Below are positions 8,363 through 16,676 of a stretch of 64,000 nt of DNA, piece after piece (within the stretch, counting starts at the first letter, position 1; each line of letters starts with the position of its first letter). Where the stretch lies: positions 314,880-378,879 of the forward strand of contig MKRX01000015.1 of assembly GCA_001898035.1 (NCBI GenBank). The letters are read 5' to 3'. The position numbers were made by a program, and so were the translations under genes. This stretch comes from Armatimonadetes bacterium 55-13. GTDB lineage: Bacteria > Armatimonadota > Fimbriimonadia > Fimbriimonadales > Fimbriimonadaceae. Under the pieces are notes generated by a model. It ran no database searches. It was not told the DNA's origin and saw nothing but the letters and a program-made list of their open reading frames with translations.

Positions 8363-9400
8363 ATGCAGGTTGAAAACATCCAGTGCCAGATCGCTCAGGC
8401 CCAAATCGGTAACTTTCTCGCAGGCAGCGGCTTATCGGACGAGGCGATGAGCCAGCTTGAGGAGCACATTTCACAGTGCCCCACCTGCAAAGCTGCCCTT
8501 GCCGAGAAGCGAAGCGAACTCAAGGCAATGCTCTCCCAAGAAAAGGCCGTCGTGAGCGCCGACGAGATTTTTCGACTGAACGAAGAGCATTCTGCCGCCA
8601 CTAGCATTGCGGCGGCACTTAGAAAAAAGACGCTTGAGCAACTTTCTCAGCCGTCGGCAGACGTAAAGAGCACTCCTTCCACCGTTGCTGCGGTTGAAAT
8701 GACGATTGCCGCAGAAGTCGCCACTTCCCCAGCGAAGAAACTCAAACTGCCCAAAGAGCCCAAACCTGTTCGACCAGCGAAGAACCCCAAAGCGGCAGCT
8801 GCCGTTGCCACACCCACCGTCACTGGTAAGCCAAACAGCGCGTGGAAGCCTCTTCTCTACTCTCTTGCCCTCGGCGCCGTTCTTGTTGGCATGAGTCTCT
8901 TCTCAAACAATTTGTCGAGTCTCTTCGGGCCTAAAGCGAATGATTCAAAGGCCATGGTATCGACGACTGCGACTGAGACTCCTGCGCCATCGGCCTCTAC
9001 CGAACCGCCCCAATCGGCCCCGATCAATCCACCTGCATCCACGACACTTGCTGGTCCTGGAACGACTGAAGCCTCTTCAGCGACTCAACCAATCGAAACG
9101 ACATCCTCAACCACTCCCAACACCCCTCTTCCAGAGAGCAACTCCGTCCCCGAGGATAATGCCTGGGATCTGGGTATTGGCACCACGGCGGGATCGCTTT
9201 CGACAACTCAATTTCCGGCGGTGGAACCTTCAAAACCGATCCAACCCGTTCAAAAGCCCGCCAATACTCCAAAAGCCGCATCAAAGCCAAAAACAGTCGC
9301 TCGCAAAACCACCGCTAAGCGACGCCCGGTGATCCGAAAGTCCATTCGCCGCCCGGTCTCCAAGCCGAAGAGTCACGGCATCACAGTTTATCAACCCTAA
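8363..9400 (+). CDS. Anti-sigma-factor-like zinc-finger membrane protein
   Basis: A 345-residue single-pass protein. The N-terminus has Cys8, then His35-x3-Cys39-x2-Cys42, the layout of ZAS/zf-HC2 anti-sigma domains that hold ECF sigma factors in the cytoplasm. A Lys/Pro/Ala-rich linker leads to one membrane helix at about 162-182 (LLYSLALGAVLVGMSLF). The outside part is Ser/Thr/Pro-rich (about 190-300) and ends in a very basic tail (about 305-340, KRRPVIRKSIRRP). AGAAGG lies nine bases before ATG 8363. No sigma-factor gene is adjacent, so the partner must be elsewhere or the finger has another role. The next gene, 23 bp on, encodes a secreted two-STN protein. Confidence 0.7.
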   Translation: MQVENIQCQIAQAQIGNFLAGSGLSDEAMSQLEEHISQCPTCKAALAEKRSELKAMLSQEKAVVSADEIFRLNEEHSAATSIAAALRKKTLEQLSQPSADVKSTPSTVAAVEMTIAAEVATSPAKKLKLPKEPKPVRPAKNPKAAAAVATPTVTGKPNSAWKPLLYSLALGAVLVGMSLFSNNLSSLFGPKANDSKAMVSTTATETPAPSASTEPPQSAPINPPASTTLAGPGTTEASSATQPIETTSSTTPNTPLPESNSVPEDNAWDLGIGTTAGSLSTTQFPAVEPSKPIQPVQKPANTPKAASKPKTVARKTTAKRRPVIRKSIRRPVSKPKSHGITVYQP

Positions 9401-9423
9401 TTACGAGAACAAAGGAGAAGACG

Positions 9424-10119
9424 ATGAAGAAACTTATGCTCGCCCTCGTTCTGGCCGGATTGGCCATGACGTCTATGGCCCAGCAGACCACCCCAGCGAC
9501 GGTGTCCGTCAACGCCAAAGGGGATGACGTAAGATCGGTTATCCACGATCTCTTTCAGCAGGCGGGAAAGAACTACGTTCTCAAACCTGGAGTGCGATTT
9601 GTGCTTTACCTTTCGCTGGACAAAGTCGAATTCGATGAAGCGCTTACGATCATCTGCAAGAACGCGAGTTTGAAGTACGAAGTCCAAAACGGCATCTATC
9701 ACATATCAAACGCCCCGGTCAAAGTCGAAGAACCCAAACCGGTTATCGAAGAAAAGAAGCCAGAAGAGAAAAAGCCGGAACCCAAACAGCCTGAAAAGGT
9801 GGCCCCGCCAGCCAAGTTCGTTAAACGACTTCCCACCAGTATTCTTGCCAAACGAATCACTACTCGTTACAGTAAAACCGATCTTCGAAAGGTGATGGAC
9901 ACCTTAGCGGACCAGTCGGGTGCGCCCATCGAAGTTGCCAAGGACGTTCCTGCCTATAAACTTGACGCGTTTCTTATCAACACTTCACTGAAATATGCTC
10001 TCGACCAGATCACAAAAGCCACCAAGTTGGAATATCACTTTACGGATGAAGGCACAATTTTGATCTCACCCGCCAAATCCGCCCAAAGCGTAAGAGAGTC
10101 CGACGAGAAGAAAGGCTAA
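9424..10119 (+). CDS. Secreted protein with two STN-like domains
   Basis: A 231-residue exported protein with a signal peptide cut near residue 19 (SMA-QQ). Two copies of a secretin/TonB short N-terminal (STN)-like fold follow. The first covers about 27-97 (VRSVIHDLFQQAGKNYVL ... FDEALTIICKNASLKYE) and the second about 145-216 (LRKVMDTLADQSGAPIEV ... LKYALDQITKATKLEYHF). A Glu/Lys/Pro-rich linker (98-134) joins them. STN domains usually sit at the front of secretins or TonB-dependent receptors; here there is no pore or barrel. In FecA-type receptors this domain contacts the FecR anti-sigma regulator, and the gene before this one encodes an anti-sigma-like protein. AAGGAG precedes ATG 9424. 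A terminator follows. Confidence 0.75.
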   Translation: MKKLMLALVLAGLAMTSMAQQTTPATVSVNAKGDDVRSVIHDLFQQAGKNYVLKPGVRFVLYLSLDKVEFDEALTIICKNASLKYEVQNGIYHISNAPVKVEEPKPVIEEKKPEEKKPEPKQPEKVAPPAKFVKRLPTSILAKRITTRYSKTDLRKVMDTLADQSGAPIEVAKDVPAYKLDAFLINTSLKYALDQITKATKLEYHFTDEGTILISPAKSAQSVRESDEKKG

Positions 10120-10143
10120 CTCTTTCGGGAAGTCAGAATAAGG

Positions 10144-10176
10144 CCGGAGACGAGACGTCTCCGGCTTTGTTATTTT
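10144..10176 (+). terminator. Rho-independent terminator
   Basis: A perfect 10-bp stem (GCCGGAGACG with CGTCTCCGGC) closes on an AGA loop and is followed by a T-rich run. It ends transcription from the STN gene and separates that group from yebC. Confidence 0.93.
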
Positions 10177-10207
10177 TGCTACGCGCTCCTATGCCAAAAT
10201 AATCGAT

Positions 10208-10951
10208 ATGGCAGGCCATTCCAAATGGAAGAACATACGAATCCGCAAGGGTAAGCAGGATGCGATCCGCGGAAAGTTGTTCACGAAACTGAGTCGCGAA
10301 ATCATCGTCGCCGCAAAATCAGGCGGAGGCGACGTTGCGATGAACCCCAGACTTCGCGTCGCCGTTGAAAAAGCCCGCGAGGCCTCGATGCCCGCCGACA
10401 ACATCAAGCGAGCTATTGAGCGAGGTACTGGCGAGATTGAGGGCGCCGCCTATGAGGAAATCGTCTACGAAGGTTACGGCCCCGGCGGTTCGGCGATCAT
10501 TTTAGAGTGCTATTCGGAAAATCGAAATCGCACGGTTGCTGAAGTTCGACACGCGTTCAGCAAACATGGTGGGAACTTGGCCGAGAACGGCTCAGTGGCT
10601 TGGCAATTCAAGCACGTGGGCCAGATCACGATTCCCTGTGGCGGGATCGAAGAAGACGAGTTGACCCTCGCCGCTCTCGATGCAGGAGCCGAGGACGTGC
10701 AGGCAGACGAAGAAGAATTCACCATCGTTACCGCGATCGAAGACCTCCACCGGGTAAACGATGCTCTTACCAAGTCAGGTTACAAGACAGGGGAAGTCGG
10801 GCTAACTTATATTCCAACTAACAAAACAGAACTATCGCACGACGATTCCCTCAAGTTGCTCAAATTGCTCGACGTACTCGAAGATCTCGATGACGTCCAA
10901 GAAACATATATGAACGTGGACCTCGCGGAGGACGTCCTCCAAGAAGCTTGA
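10208..10951 (+). CDS. yebC: YebC/PmpR family (TACO1-type) protein
   Basis: Full-length YebC of 247 residues. The N-terminus MAGHSKWKNIRIRKGKQD is diagnostic, followed by FTKLSREIIVAAKSGG, NPRLRVAVEKAREASMP, and YEGYGPGGSAIILECYSENRNRT in the middle domain. Members were described as transcription regulators; more recent work ties them to translation of proline stretches and to mitochondrial TACO1. The gene opens an overlapping series: its TGA stop overlaps the TTG start of the rhomboid gene, which suggests coupled translation. There is a strong terminator 30 bp upstream, so its promoter must lie in a very short space. Confidence 0.96.
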   Translation: MAGHSKWKNIRIRKGKQDAIRGKLFTKLSREIIVAAKSGGGDVAMNPRLRVAVEKAREASMPADNIKRAIERGTGEIEGAAYEEIVYEGYGPGGSAIILECYSENRNRTVAEVRHAFSKHGGNLAENGSVAWQFKHVGQITIPCGGIEEDELTLAALDAGAEDVQADEEEFTIVTAIEDLHRVNDALTKSGYKTGEVGLTYIPTNKTELSHDDSLKLLKLLDVLEDLDDVQETYMNVDLAEDVLQEA

Positions 10952-12063
10952 TTGAAAAGTCCCGGCTCCCAATCGTCACGCTACTCTTGATCGCCGCAAA
11001 CTTGTTTGCGGCGTTCGCCGTTGCGATTAGCGCTCAAGGGTCGCTGGGTGCAGAGCCCGAAATGGTGACGGCTTTCGGCTTCAATCCTCAGAAGCCAAAT
11101 CTTCTGACGGCCTTTACGAATCTATTCCTCCATCAGAATCTGTTGCATCTGCTGGGGAACATGGTTTTCTTGGCGGCCGTGGGCGCGGCGGTCGAACTCG
11201 CAACAGGCTCGGCCCGTTTTGCTACCGTCTATTTTGTTAGCGGGCTCATGGGTGTAGTCGCCCACTACATTTTTACAAGGTCCCTCTCGCAGGCTCCTAT
11301 TCTGGTTGGCGCAAGCGGATGCGTTGCCGGATGCGCGGCTTACTACAGCGTTCGATACACGCATCTCAAGGTCCCCGTCGCTCCTAAGCGGGGATTGTCC
11401 GTCGCCATGGTCACTGGAGTTTGGCTGGCGCTCCAGTTCGTGGGAGCTTTTGTACATATCGGAGAATCGGCAGCCGTCTCCTTTTGGGCTCATATAGGCG
11501 GCGTTTTGGGTGGTCTCCTGTTAAGCGCCATCTTTCGCGCGCCAGACCTTGGACAGGCACGATTGGGGCACGCTGTTCTGGATCAAATGAATGAACGTGG
11601 TCCCGCCGCGGTTGCCCTTGCGGCCCGCCAACATCTCAAAGAACATCCTAATGATATTCGCGCTTTGAGACAGCTCGCGGAGGCGGAACGACAACTGGCG
11701 CATCCCGCGGCTGAAGTGTCCGCTCTTGTGAAACTCCTAGAAATCCTTCCGGAGAGCGAGCAGCCCGATCCTATTCGCCGCCTCGATGAGTTGGAGAAAC
11801 TCGCAACTCTCCCCTGCCTTCGCCGAACGCTTCTGGCGGACCGTTTTCGAGAGAGTGAGCCAACGGTCGCAAGACTTCTTCTAGTTAGCGTTATTGAAGG
11901 CGTTCAGGACGACCCTCAGGTACCGGAAGCGATGCTGGCCCTCGCGTCCATGGAACTGCCGGAAAATCCCGATAAGGCCCAGGAGATTCTGACCCGCCTC
12001 CAAGATCGATACCCCCTGCATCCCACCGTTGAGCTTGCCAAGCACCGAGGTTGGCTTTCATGA
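10948..12063 (+). CDS. Rhomboid intramembrane serine protease with helical C-terminal extension
   Basis: The N-terminal 200 residues form a rhomboid protease with about six helices. HLLGNM is present in helix 2, nucleophile Ser123 lies in VGASGCVAG, and catalytic His182 in WAHIGG. Rhomboids cut membrane proteins inside the bilayer. Residues 201-371 are a soluble helical extension with TPR-like spacing (AVALAARQHLKEHPNDIRAL), possibly a partner- or substrate-binding arm. The start is TTG overlapping the yebC stop by four bases; no ATG fits. The end overlaps the DUF374 start (ATGA). Natural substrates are unknown. Confidence 0.92.
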   Translation: MIEKSRLPIVTLLLIAANLFAAFAVAISAQGSLGAEPEMVTAFGFNPQKPNLLTAFTNLFLHQNLLHLLGNMVFLAAVGAAVELATGSARFATVYFVSGLMGVVAHYIFTRSLSQAPILVGASGCVAGCAAYYSVRYTHLKVPVAPKRGLSVAMVTGVWLALQFVGAFVHIGESAAVSFWAHIGGVLGGLLLSAIFRAPDLGQARLGHAVLDQMNERGPAAVALAARQHLKEHPNDIRALRQLAEAERQLAHPAAEVSALVKLLEILPESEQPDPIRRLDELEKLATLPCLRRTLLADRFRESEPTVARLLLVSVIEGVQDDPQVPEAMLALASMELPENPDKAQEILTRLQDRYPLHPTVELAKHRGWLS

Positions 12064-12725
12064 AGAAATGGTGGCGCAGGGTCCGTCCCGTTGTCCTGAG
12101 TCGCCTTGCCTTCTGGGTGGTGCGCGCCATCGGAGCAACCTTCCGAATCAAGGTTCTTAACTATGAAGCGATTGCCGCGCTTGAAGGAGGAAAAGTCCTT
12201 TGTGGCTGGCACGGCCGGTCCATGATCGCCAGCATTTTCTTCCGGAACATCGGATTTTGGGTCATTATCAGCAAATCCAAAGACGGCGATATCCAAACCC
12301 ACGTGTTTGAAAATCTCGGATTTAACGTCATTCGTGGTAGCACCGGTCGTGGTGGCGAACGCGCACTGATCGAGTCCATCAGGGAGCTCAGAAAGGGAGC
12401 GACAATGGCTATCACTCCCGATGGTCCGCGCGGCCCGAGCAAAATCGTTCAGGGTGGGGTCATGGCCATGGCCCGCAAGTCTGGAGCCTACTTAGTGCCT
12501 TGCGGCGTATCTGCAAGACCGCGAGTGTTGGCCAAGTCGTGGGATCGATACATGGTCCCACTTCCGTTCTCTCGCTGCCTTATGAACTTTGGCGACCCCC
12601 TAAAAGTTCCACCGAATGCCACAGATGAAGAAGTAGAAGCCGTTCGCCTGAAACTTGAATCAGAAATAACTCGGCTGGAAATGGAGGCCGAGAGGATGAT
12701 GGGTTACGCTGTACACTCCTCATAA
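12060..12725 (+). CDS. DUF374 lysophospholipid acyltransferase-family protein
   Basis: A 221-residue LPLAT-superfamily protein of the DUF374 group. It has CGWHGRSM as the degenerate acceptor motif (the usual HxxxxD lacks the final Asp), SKSKDGDI, RGSTGRGGERALIE and the hallmark TPDGPRGPSKIVQGG. Family members are thought to acylate lipid A-like or lysolipid acceptors at the inner membrane. I choose ATG 12060, which overlaps the rhomboid stop as ATGA, over the in-frame TTG 12051. Its TAA stop overlaps the moaC ATG by one base, so it is part of the coupled series yebC to TatD. Confidence 0.9.
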   Translation: MKKWWRRVRPVVLSRLAFWVVRAIGATFRIKVLNYEAIAALEGGKVLCGWHGRSMIASIFFRNIGFWVIISKSKDGDIQTHVFENLGFNVIRGSTGRGGERALIESIRELRKGATMAITPDGPRGPSKIVQGGVMAMARKSGAYLVPCGVSARPRVLAKSWDRYMVPLPFSRCLMNFGDPLKVPPNATDEEVEAVRLKLESEITRLEMEAERMMGYAVHSS

Positions 12726-13192
12726 TGGGTGAGCTTTCGCACGTTGCGCGGGATGGTACGGTTCAAATGGTGGATGTTTCCGGTAAGGACATCACTCAAC
12801 GCAGGGCCAAGGTAAAGGGCCTTCTGCTGATTCAACCCGAGCACCGAAAGGCCATTGGATCTCTACCAAAAGGCGACGCTCTCGCCATCGCTCAAATCGC
12901 CGGTATTCAAGGTGGAAAAAAGTGCTCGGATCTCATTCCACTTTGTCACCCCATCTTCCTTTCATCTCTCAACGTCGCAATCCACCTGACCGAAGCCGGA
13001 CTCGAAATAGAGGCGATTGCCGTCACCGAAGCGCAAACAGGGGTGGAAATGGAAGCATATGCCGCCGTAGTTACGGCAGGAATTACGCTCATCGATATGC
13101 TGAAGGGTATCAGCCCGACGCTTGAGTTGACGCGAGTGCGCCTTGTTGAAAAGACGGGCGGTAAGTGGGACTATAGGGAGCCTTCCGAATGA
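12725..13192 (+). CDS. moaC: Cyclic pyranopterin monophosphate synthase
   Basis: MoaC acts with MoaA in the first step of molybdenum cofactor synthesis, turning a GTP-derived intermediate into cyclic pyranopterin monophosphate. Visible motifs are MVDVSGK, KGDALAIAQIAGIQGGKK, LIPLCHP and GVEMEAYAAV. The last motif, usually TVYDMCKAVD, reads TLIDMLKGIS: catalytic Asp124 and Lys127 are kept, while the Tyr and final Asp are changed. Length (155) is normal. It overlaps moaB by four bases. No moaA, moaE or moeA is in the window, so the pathway is split across the genome. Confidence 0.95.
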   Translation: MGELSHVARDGTVQMVDVSGKDITQRRAKVKGLLLIQPEHRKAIGSLPKGDALAIAQIAGIQGGKKCSDLIPLCHPIFLSSLNVAIHLTEAGLEIEAIAVTEAQTGVEMEAYAAVVTAGITLIDMLKGISPTLELTRVRLVEKTGGKWDYREPSE

Positions 13193-13677
13193 AAATCGGA
13201 GTGATCACGATAAGCGACACTCGATCGTTCGAGGACGATTTGAGTGGACCGGCAGTTGTGAACGCATTGAGAGAAGCTGGCTATACGAACTTCGCAACCG
13301 CCATCGTCGCCGACGATGTCGGACAAATTCGTCAAGCGATTCGTCACTTTGCTGAGGAATGCAACGCCATCTTTACCACTGGCGGAACAGGGTTTTCACC
13401 ACGTGATGTCACCCCCGAGGCAACGGTAGCGCTCCTCGACCGCCGAGCCGATAGCCTCTGCGAACTCATGCGACTGAAAGGTCTTGATCACACGCCCTAT
13501 AGTCACATGTCCCGAGGGGTCGCCGGAACGATCGGAAATACTCTTGTAGTGAATCTTCCCGGATCACCCAGCGGAGCCACGCAAGGAATCGAAGCTCTAA
13601 GCGCTGTATTGGTTCCTATTCTCAGCAATCTGGCTGGCGATGGCTGCCCGGTTGGACCGGACGGTGCCGATTGCTGA
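13189..13677 (+). CDS. moaB: MoaB/Mog family molybdopterin adenylyltransferase
   Basis: A 162-residue protein that adenylates molybdopterin before metal insertion. It has the fold signature FTTGGTGFSPRDVTPEAT and LPGSPSGATQGIEAL. The N-terminus KIGVITISDTRS is also typical. By length and single-domain form it is MoaB or Mog rather than MoeA; the two cannot be separated by eye. ATGA overlap with moaC and a seven-base overlap with the TatD gene place it firmly in the same transcript. Confidence 0.93.
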   Translation: MKIGVITISDTRSFEDDLSGPAVVNALREAGYTNFATAIVADDVGQIRQAIRHFAEECNAIFTTGGTGFSPRDVTPEATVALLDRRADSLCELMRLKGLDHTPYSHMSRGVAGTIGNTLVVNLPGSPSGATQGIEALSAVLVPILSNLAGDGCPVGPDGADC

Positions 13678-14438
13678 TCGATACTCACTGCCACCTCAAC
13701 TTTCGAGAACCCTTCCCCGACACCGATGCTGAAATCGCATTTGCGAAGGAATCTGGTGTCGAGCAATTAATCGTCGTCGGATGTGATCTTGAGTCCAGCC
13801 GCCGAGCGATCGAACTCGCCGAGCAACACAAAGAAATTTTCGCCGTCGTAGGAATTCACCCCAACTATAGCGCCGATTACAAGACAGAGTGGATTTCTGA
13901 AATAGAGGCCATGCTTCGTCACTCAAAGGTCGTGGCATTGGGAGAAATTGGCCTGGATTACCACTGGGACTATGCTACTCGCGAGCAACAATACGATGTT
14001 CTCAAAGATCAGCTTGCATTGGGAGATGCCTTAAACGTTCCGCTGGTATTTCACTGCCGCGAGGCCAATTCGGATCTCTTGGATATCTTAGAAGCCGGTC
14101 CCGAGCGAAAGGGGCGAGTGCTTCTTCATTGCTTCAGCGGGAATCAAGATGAAGCCCGCCGCGCTGAAGCATTAGACATGTATTTCGGGGTCGATGGCCC
14201 CCTCACCTATAAAAGCGCCCAACAAACGCGGGAGATTTTCCAGGCGTTACGCCGTGATCGCGTCGTAATTGAAACGGATAGCCCTTACCTCACCCCGGTT
14301 CCTCACCGAGGCAAGCCTAACCGGCCCGGCTACGTCACTTTCGTCAACAACATGCTCGCGAGCTTATGGAAAATCTCGGCCGACGAATGCGCCTCCATCA
14401 CGACGGAGAATGCCCGCCGCTTCTTCAGACTGCCTTAG
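13671..14438 (+). CDS. TatD-family metal-dependent hydrolase
   Basis: A 255-residue TIM-barrel hydrolase of the TatD/YcfH type, a metal-dependent DNase or phosphoesterase family. The metal ligands are all visible: His6 and His8 in DTHCHLN, Glu in LGEIGLDYHWD, His in VFHCRE, His in LHCFSG and Asp in ETDSPYLTP. The start is TTG inside the last codons of moaB, and no other start keeps DTHCH. The stop interlocks with that of the opposing 142-residue gene (TTAG at 14435). True substrate is unknown for this subgroup. Confidence 0.93.
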   Translation: MLIDTHCHLNFREPFPDTDAEIAFAKESGVEQLIVVGCDLESSRRAIELAEQHKEIFAVVGIHPNYSADYKTEWISEIEAMLRHSKVVALGEIGLDYHWDYATREQQYDVLKDQLALGDALNVPLVFHCREANSDLLDILEAGPERKGRVLLHCFSGNQDEARRAEALDMYFGVDGPLTYKSAQQTREIFQALRRDRVVIETDSPYLTPVPHRGKPNRPGYVTFVNNMLASLWKISADECASITTENARRFFRLP

Positions 14439-14863
14439 CCATCGGTTCCGCTATCAGGAGGAGTCATTCCTCCCGTTCCCGCCGGATCGGATTGAGGTTC
14501 CGCAGGAGGAGTTGGCGTCTCCGATCTCGGTGTCGGTGCTCGCGAACTTCTACGCCGAGTTGAACTGGAGCGACGGGAGTTCGAACGGGCTGGACTCACA
14601 GAAACATCCACGTCGGGCTCCTTAAAGCTCTTACGCGGGGCTGGCGACTCCTCATCAAGCGAGGTGGCGTCATCGGGGATCTGCGTCGTCTCCTTTCCGT
14701 CGTCACCAGGAGCATGCGCTTCGGCGGTGGGCCTGTGAGCAGAAGGGCCGCCTCCAACTCGTGGACCAACGAAGTAGTAGCCAATCAACGCCAGGGCTCC
14801 CGGTACAAGCAGCCACTTCGCAATGATCCCAAGGGGCGAAAGACGGGTCGCCATTAATAACAT
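14435..14863 (-). CDS. Small membrane protein with disordered tail
   Basis: Not recognised. The 142-residue protein has one helix at about residues 12-32 (IIAKWLLVPGALALIGYYFVG) and then a low-complexity tail. The tail is first acidic (DDGKETTQIPDDATSLDEE), then Ser/Arg-rich (RSNSRRSSSTRRRSSR), then Pro/Thr-rich. An internal ATG at 14854 would shorten it by three residues. No clear ribosome site precedes either start. It is divergent from the DUF5107 gene by about 30 bp and shares stop-codon bases with the TatD gene. The composition makes it plausible but not certain as a real protein. Confidence 0.55.
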   Translation of the reverse strand: MLLMATRLSPLGIIAKWLLVPGALALIGYYFVGPRVGGGPSAHRPTAEAHAPGDDGKETTQIPDDATSLDEESPAPRKSFKEPDVDVSVSPARSNSRRSSSTRRRSSRAPTPRSETPTPPAEPQSDPAGTGGMTPPDSGTDG

Positions 14864-14893
14864 TTTACCAAGGGTAATCTCAAAGGCCTCTCT

Positions 14894-16597
14894 ATGCCCA
14901 CGGACCTCGCTGAAGACGCCATCGATTTGACGATTCCACTCTTGGAGGCAATCACGCCCCAGATTGGCGATTCGGCCTACCCATTTCCTCGCCTCTCGGC
15001 TGCCGGGCGCTCAGAACTGCGAGAGTTTCGGTCCCTCGTTCTGGAAAATCCCTACCTTGCCGTAACGCTGGTGCCGGACTTGGGTGGAAGAATCATTCGT
15101 CTCTTCGACAAACGTACACAAACGGATATCTTTCCCTTTGATGGCACGATTTCGGCATCCGAAGGCGGACCGCGAGGAATGGAGTCTTGGACCGGGCTCC
15201 AAATTTCGACTGGATTCGAAACTCGATTGAACAGCCTTGGAACCGTTGCGACGATGCCCGATTATGCCGAGGAAGAAGAAGCGCCTTCTGGCGTTTGGTG
15301 GGGCGAACTCTGTGGGAACGGCATGAGCTTAAATGTCCGCATTTCTCTGCCTGCCAATCGAGCGGAAGTAGAAATAGAGGTCCGAGCATTCAATCGCTCG
15401 CTTGAGCCCGTGGCATACAACGGGGGTCTGCTCGTTGGCGTCCAAGGAGGATTCGTTTCAGAGGATCTTTGGATTTTTCAGGGCCAGGGACTCCGCATCC
15501 ATGCTCCGGCGTTGCGCTATCGGTCATATTCCGACTCAAAGCTTGTGGCCCACCGGTTCAACCGACAGAGATCTCTCGAACCCCATCAACTGGATAGTTG
15601 GACCGCTAAACTCACCCCCTTTTCGGGCATGGAAGGCATTCGACATGTCTCTGAGGACGTGGCGGTGTTCTTTGACCAATCTCGACTTCAGGTCCAAGCG
15701 ATCACCCCGGTGCCAGACGCCAAGCTGGTTCTACAGACCGAAGCGGGTCAAACGCTGGAGTTAACCAACGACCTCTATCCTGAGAATCTCTTGGAGATTC
15801 CACTTTCCGACCTTCCCAGCCCGGCTCAAGCTCTTGCGGTTCTCGATTCAAATCGACTTGAGATATTTCGGAGTGGCAGTCAAGAACCCAAACTCTCCTC
15901 CGCGACTCGTGAACAGGACGAATGGATTCATTGGGACGGCCCCACGTCTAGCTGGACCGTGGATCAACTCGAAGAGGCGACATTCTCCATGCGAGACCGC
16001 GCCTTGGCTCACCTCCTCCTTGCTCAGCGACATCTCCGAGCAAAGGAGTACTCCGCGGCTAGCCAAGAGTTTGAGCAGTCGCTCCTCTTCAATGCCGAAG
16101 ATCATCTCGCATGGTGGGGGAAAGCGGTCTCACAACGGCTCCAGGGCGAGGAACTATATGAACGTCCTGAACTGCTCAACGCCCACTTCTTGGCGCCCCT
16201 TGAACCTGCATTAAGAGCAGAAAGCTACTTGGTAAACCCATCACAGACCAAAGAATCGAGCCCAATCCTAAAGCCACTGATGGGAACTCCCGAAGCTTTC
16301 ATTGAAGTTGCTTGCCTGCTCCTAGAGGCAAATCTCCTCGAAGAAACCGCGAAGTGGCTAGATGAAGCGCTAAGGCACGTCGACTTCCCTATGCTTCGTT
16401 ACCTGCTTGCTTTTGCGTACCTATCTGGCAGTCGAATGGAGGTTGAAGCCGCAGACCAGGTCGCGATAGCAAGCAAGAAGCCCGTAGCGCCCCCCTATCC
16501 ATATCGTGCCCTTGAGGGCAGGGCATTGGAAGCTCTCTCGAAACGCTTCCCTGGGGATGCCTCTATTCGAACGTATTTGGACTGGATGGCGTCATGA
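14894..16597 (+). CDS. DUF5107 domain protein with TPR-like C-terminus
   Basis: A 567-residue protein whose N-terminal part (about 40-320) matches DUF5107, a beta-sandwich related to galactose mutarotase-like sugar-binding folds. The signature LENPYLAVTLVPDLGGRIIRLFDKRT is split here by design into ENPYLAVTLVPDLGG and RIIRLFDKRTQTD. The C-terminal third (about 365-560) is helical, with TPR-like pairs such as AQRHLRAKEYSAASQEFEQ and AWWGKAVSQRL. The same combination of DUF5107 with TPRs occurs widely in Armatimonadota and Bacteroidota and is assumed to act on glycans, without proof. No signal peptide is visible, so it is probably cytoplasmic. About 80 bp separate it from apbE. Confidence 0.8.
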   Translation: MPTDLAEDAIDLTIPLLEAITPQIGDSAYPFPRLSAAGRSELREFRSLVLENPYLAVTLVPDLGGRIIRLFDKRTQTDIFPFDGTISASEGGPRGMESWTGLQISTGFETRLNSLGTVATMPDYAEEEEAPSGVWWGELCGNGMSLNVRISLPANRAEVEIEVRAFNRSLEPVAYNGGLLVGVQGGFVSEDLWIFQGQGLRIHAPALRYRSYSDSKLVAHRFNRQRSLEPHQLDSWTAKLTPFSGMEGIRHVSEDVAVFFDQSRLQVQAITPVPDAKLVLQTEAGQTLELTNDLYPENLLEIPLSDLPSPAQALAVLDSNRLEIFRSGSQEPKLSSATREQDEWIHWDGPTSSWTVDQLEEATFSMRDRALAHLLLAQRHLRAKEYSAASQEFEQSLLFNAEDHLAWWGKAVSQRLQGEELYERPELLNAHFLAPLEPALRAESYLVNPSQTKESSPILKPLMGTPEAFIEVACLLLEANLLEETAKWLDEALRHVDFPMLRYLLAFAYLSGSRMEVEAADQVAIASKKPVAPPYPYRALEGRALEALSKRFPGDASIRTYLDWMAS

Positions 16598-16676
16598 TTT
16601 TGGCGTCCTGTGGACAGCCGCTCGAAATCGCTAAACGGGTCGCTCGTTCTTACGTCTAAGCTCCACAACGTCTTCC

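Noticed and set aside
8326..8373. A 15-codon leader peptide before the anti-sigma-like gene
   Set aside because: It overlaps the start region, has no run of a single amino acid or regulatory hairpin with T-run, and could be chance.
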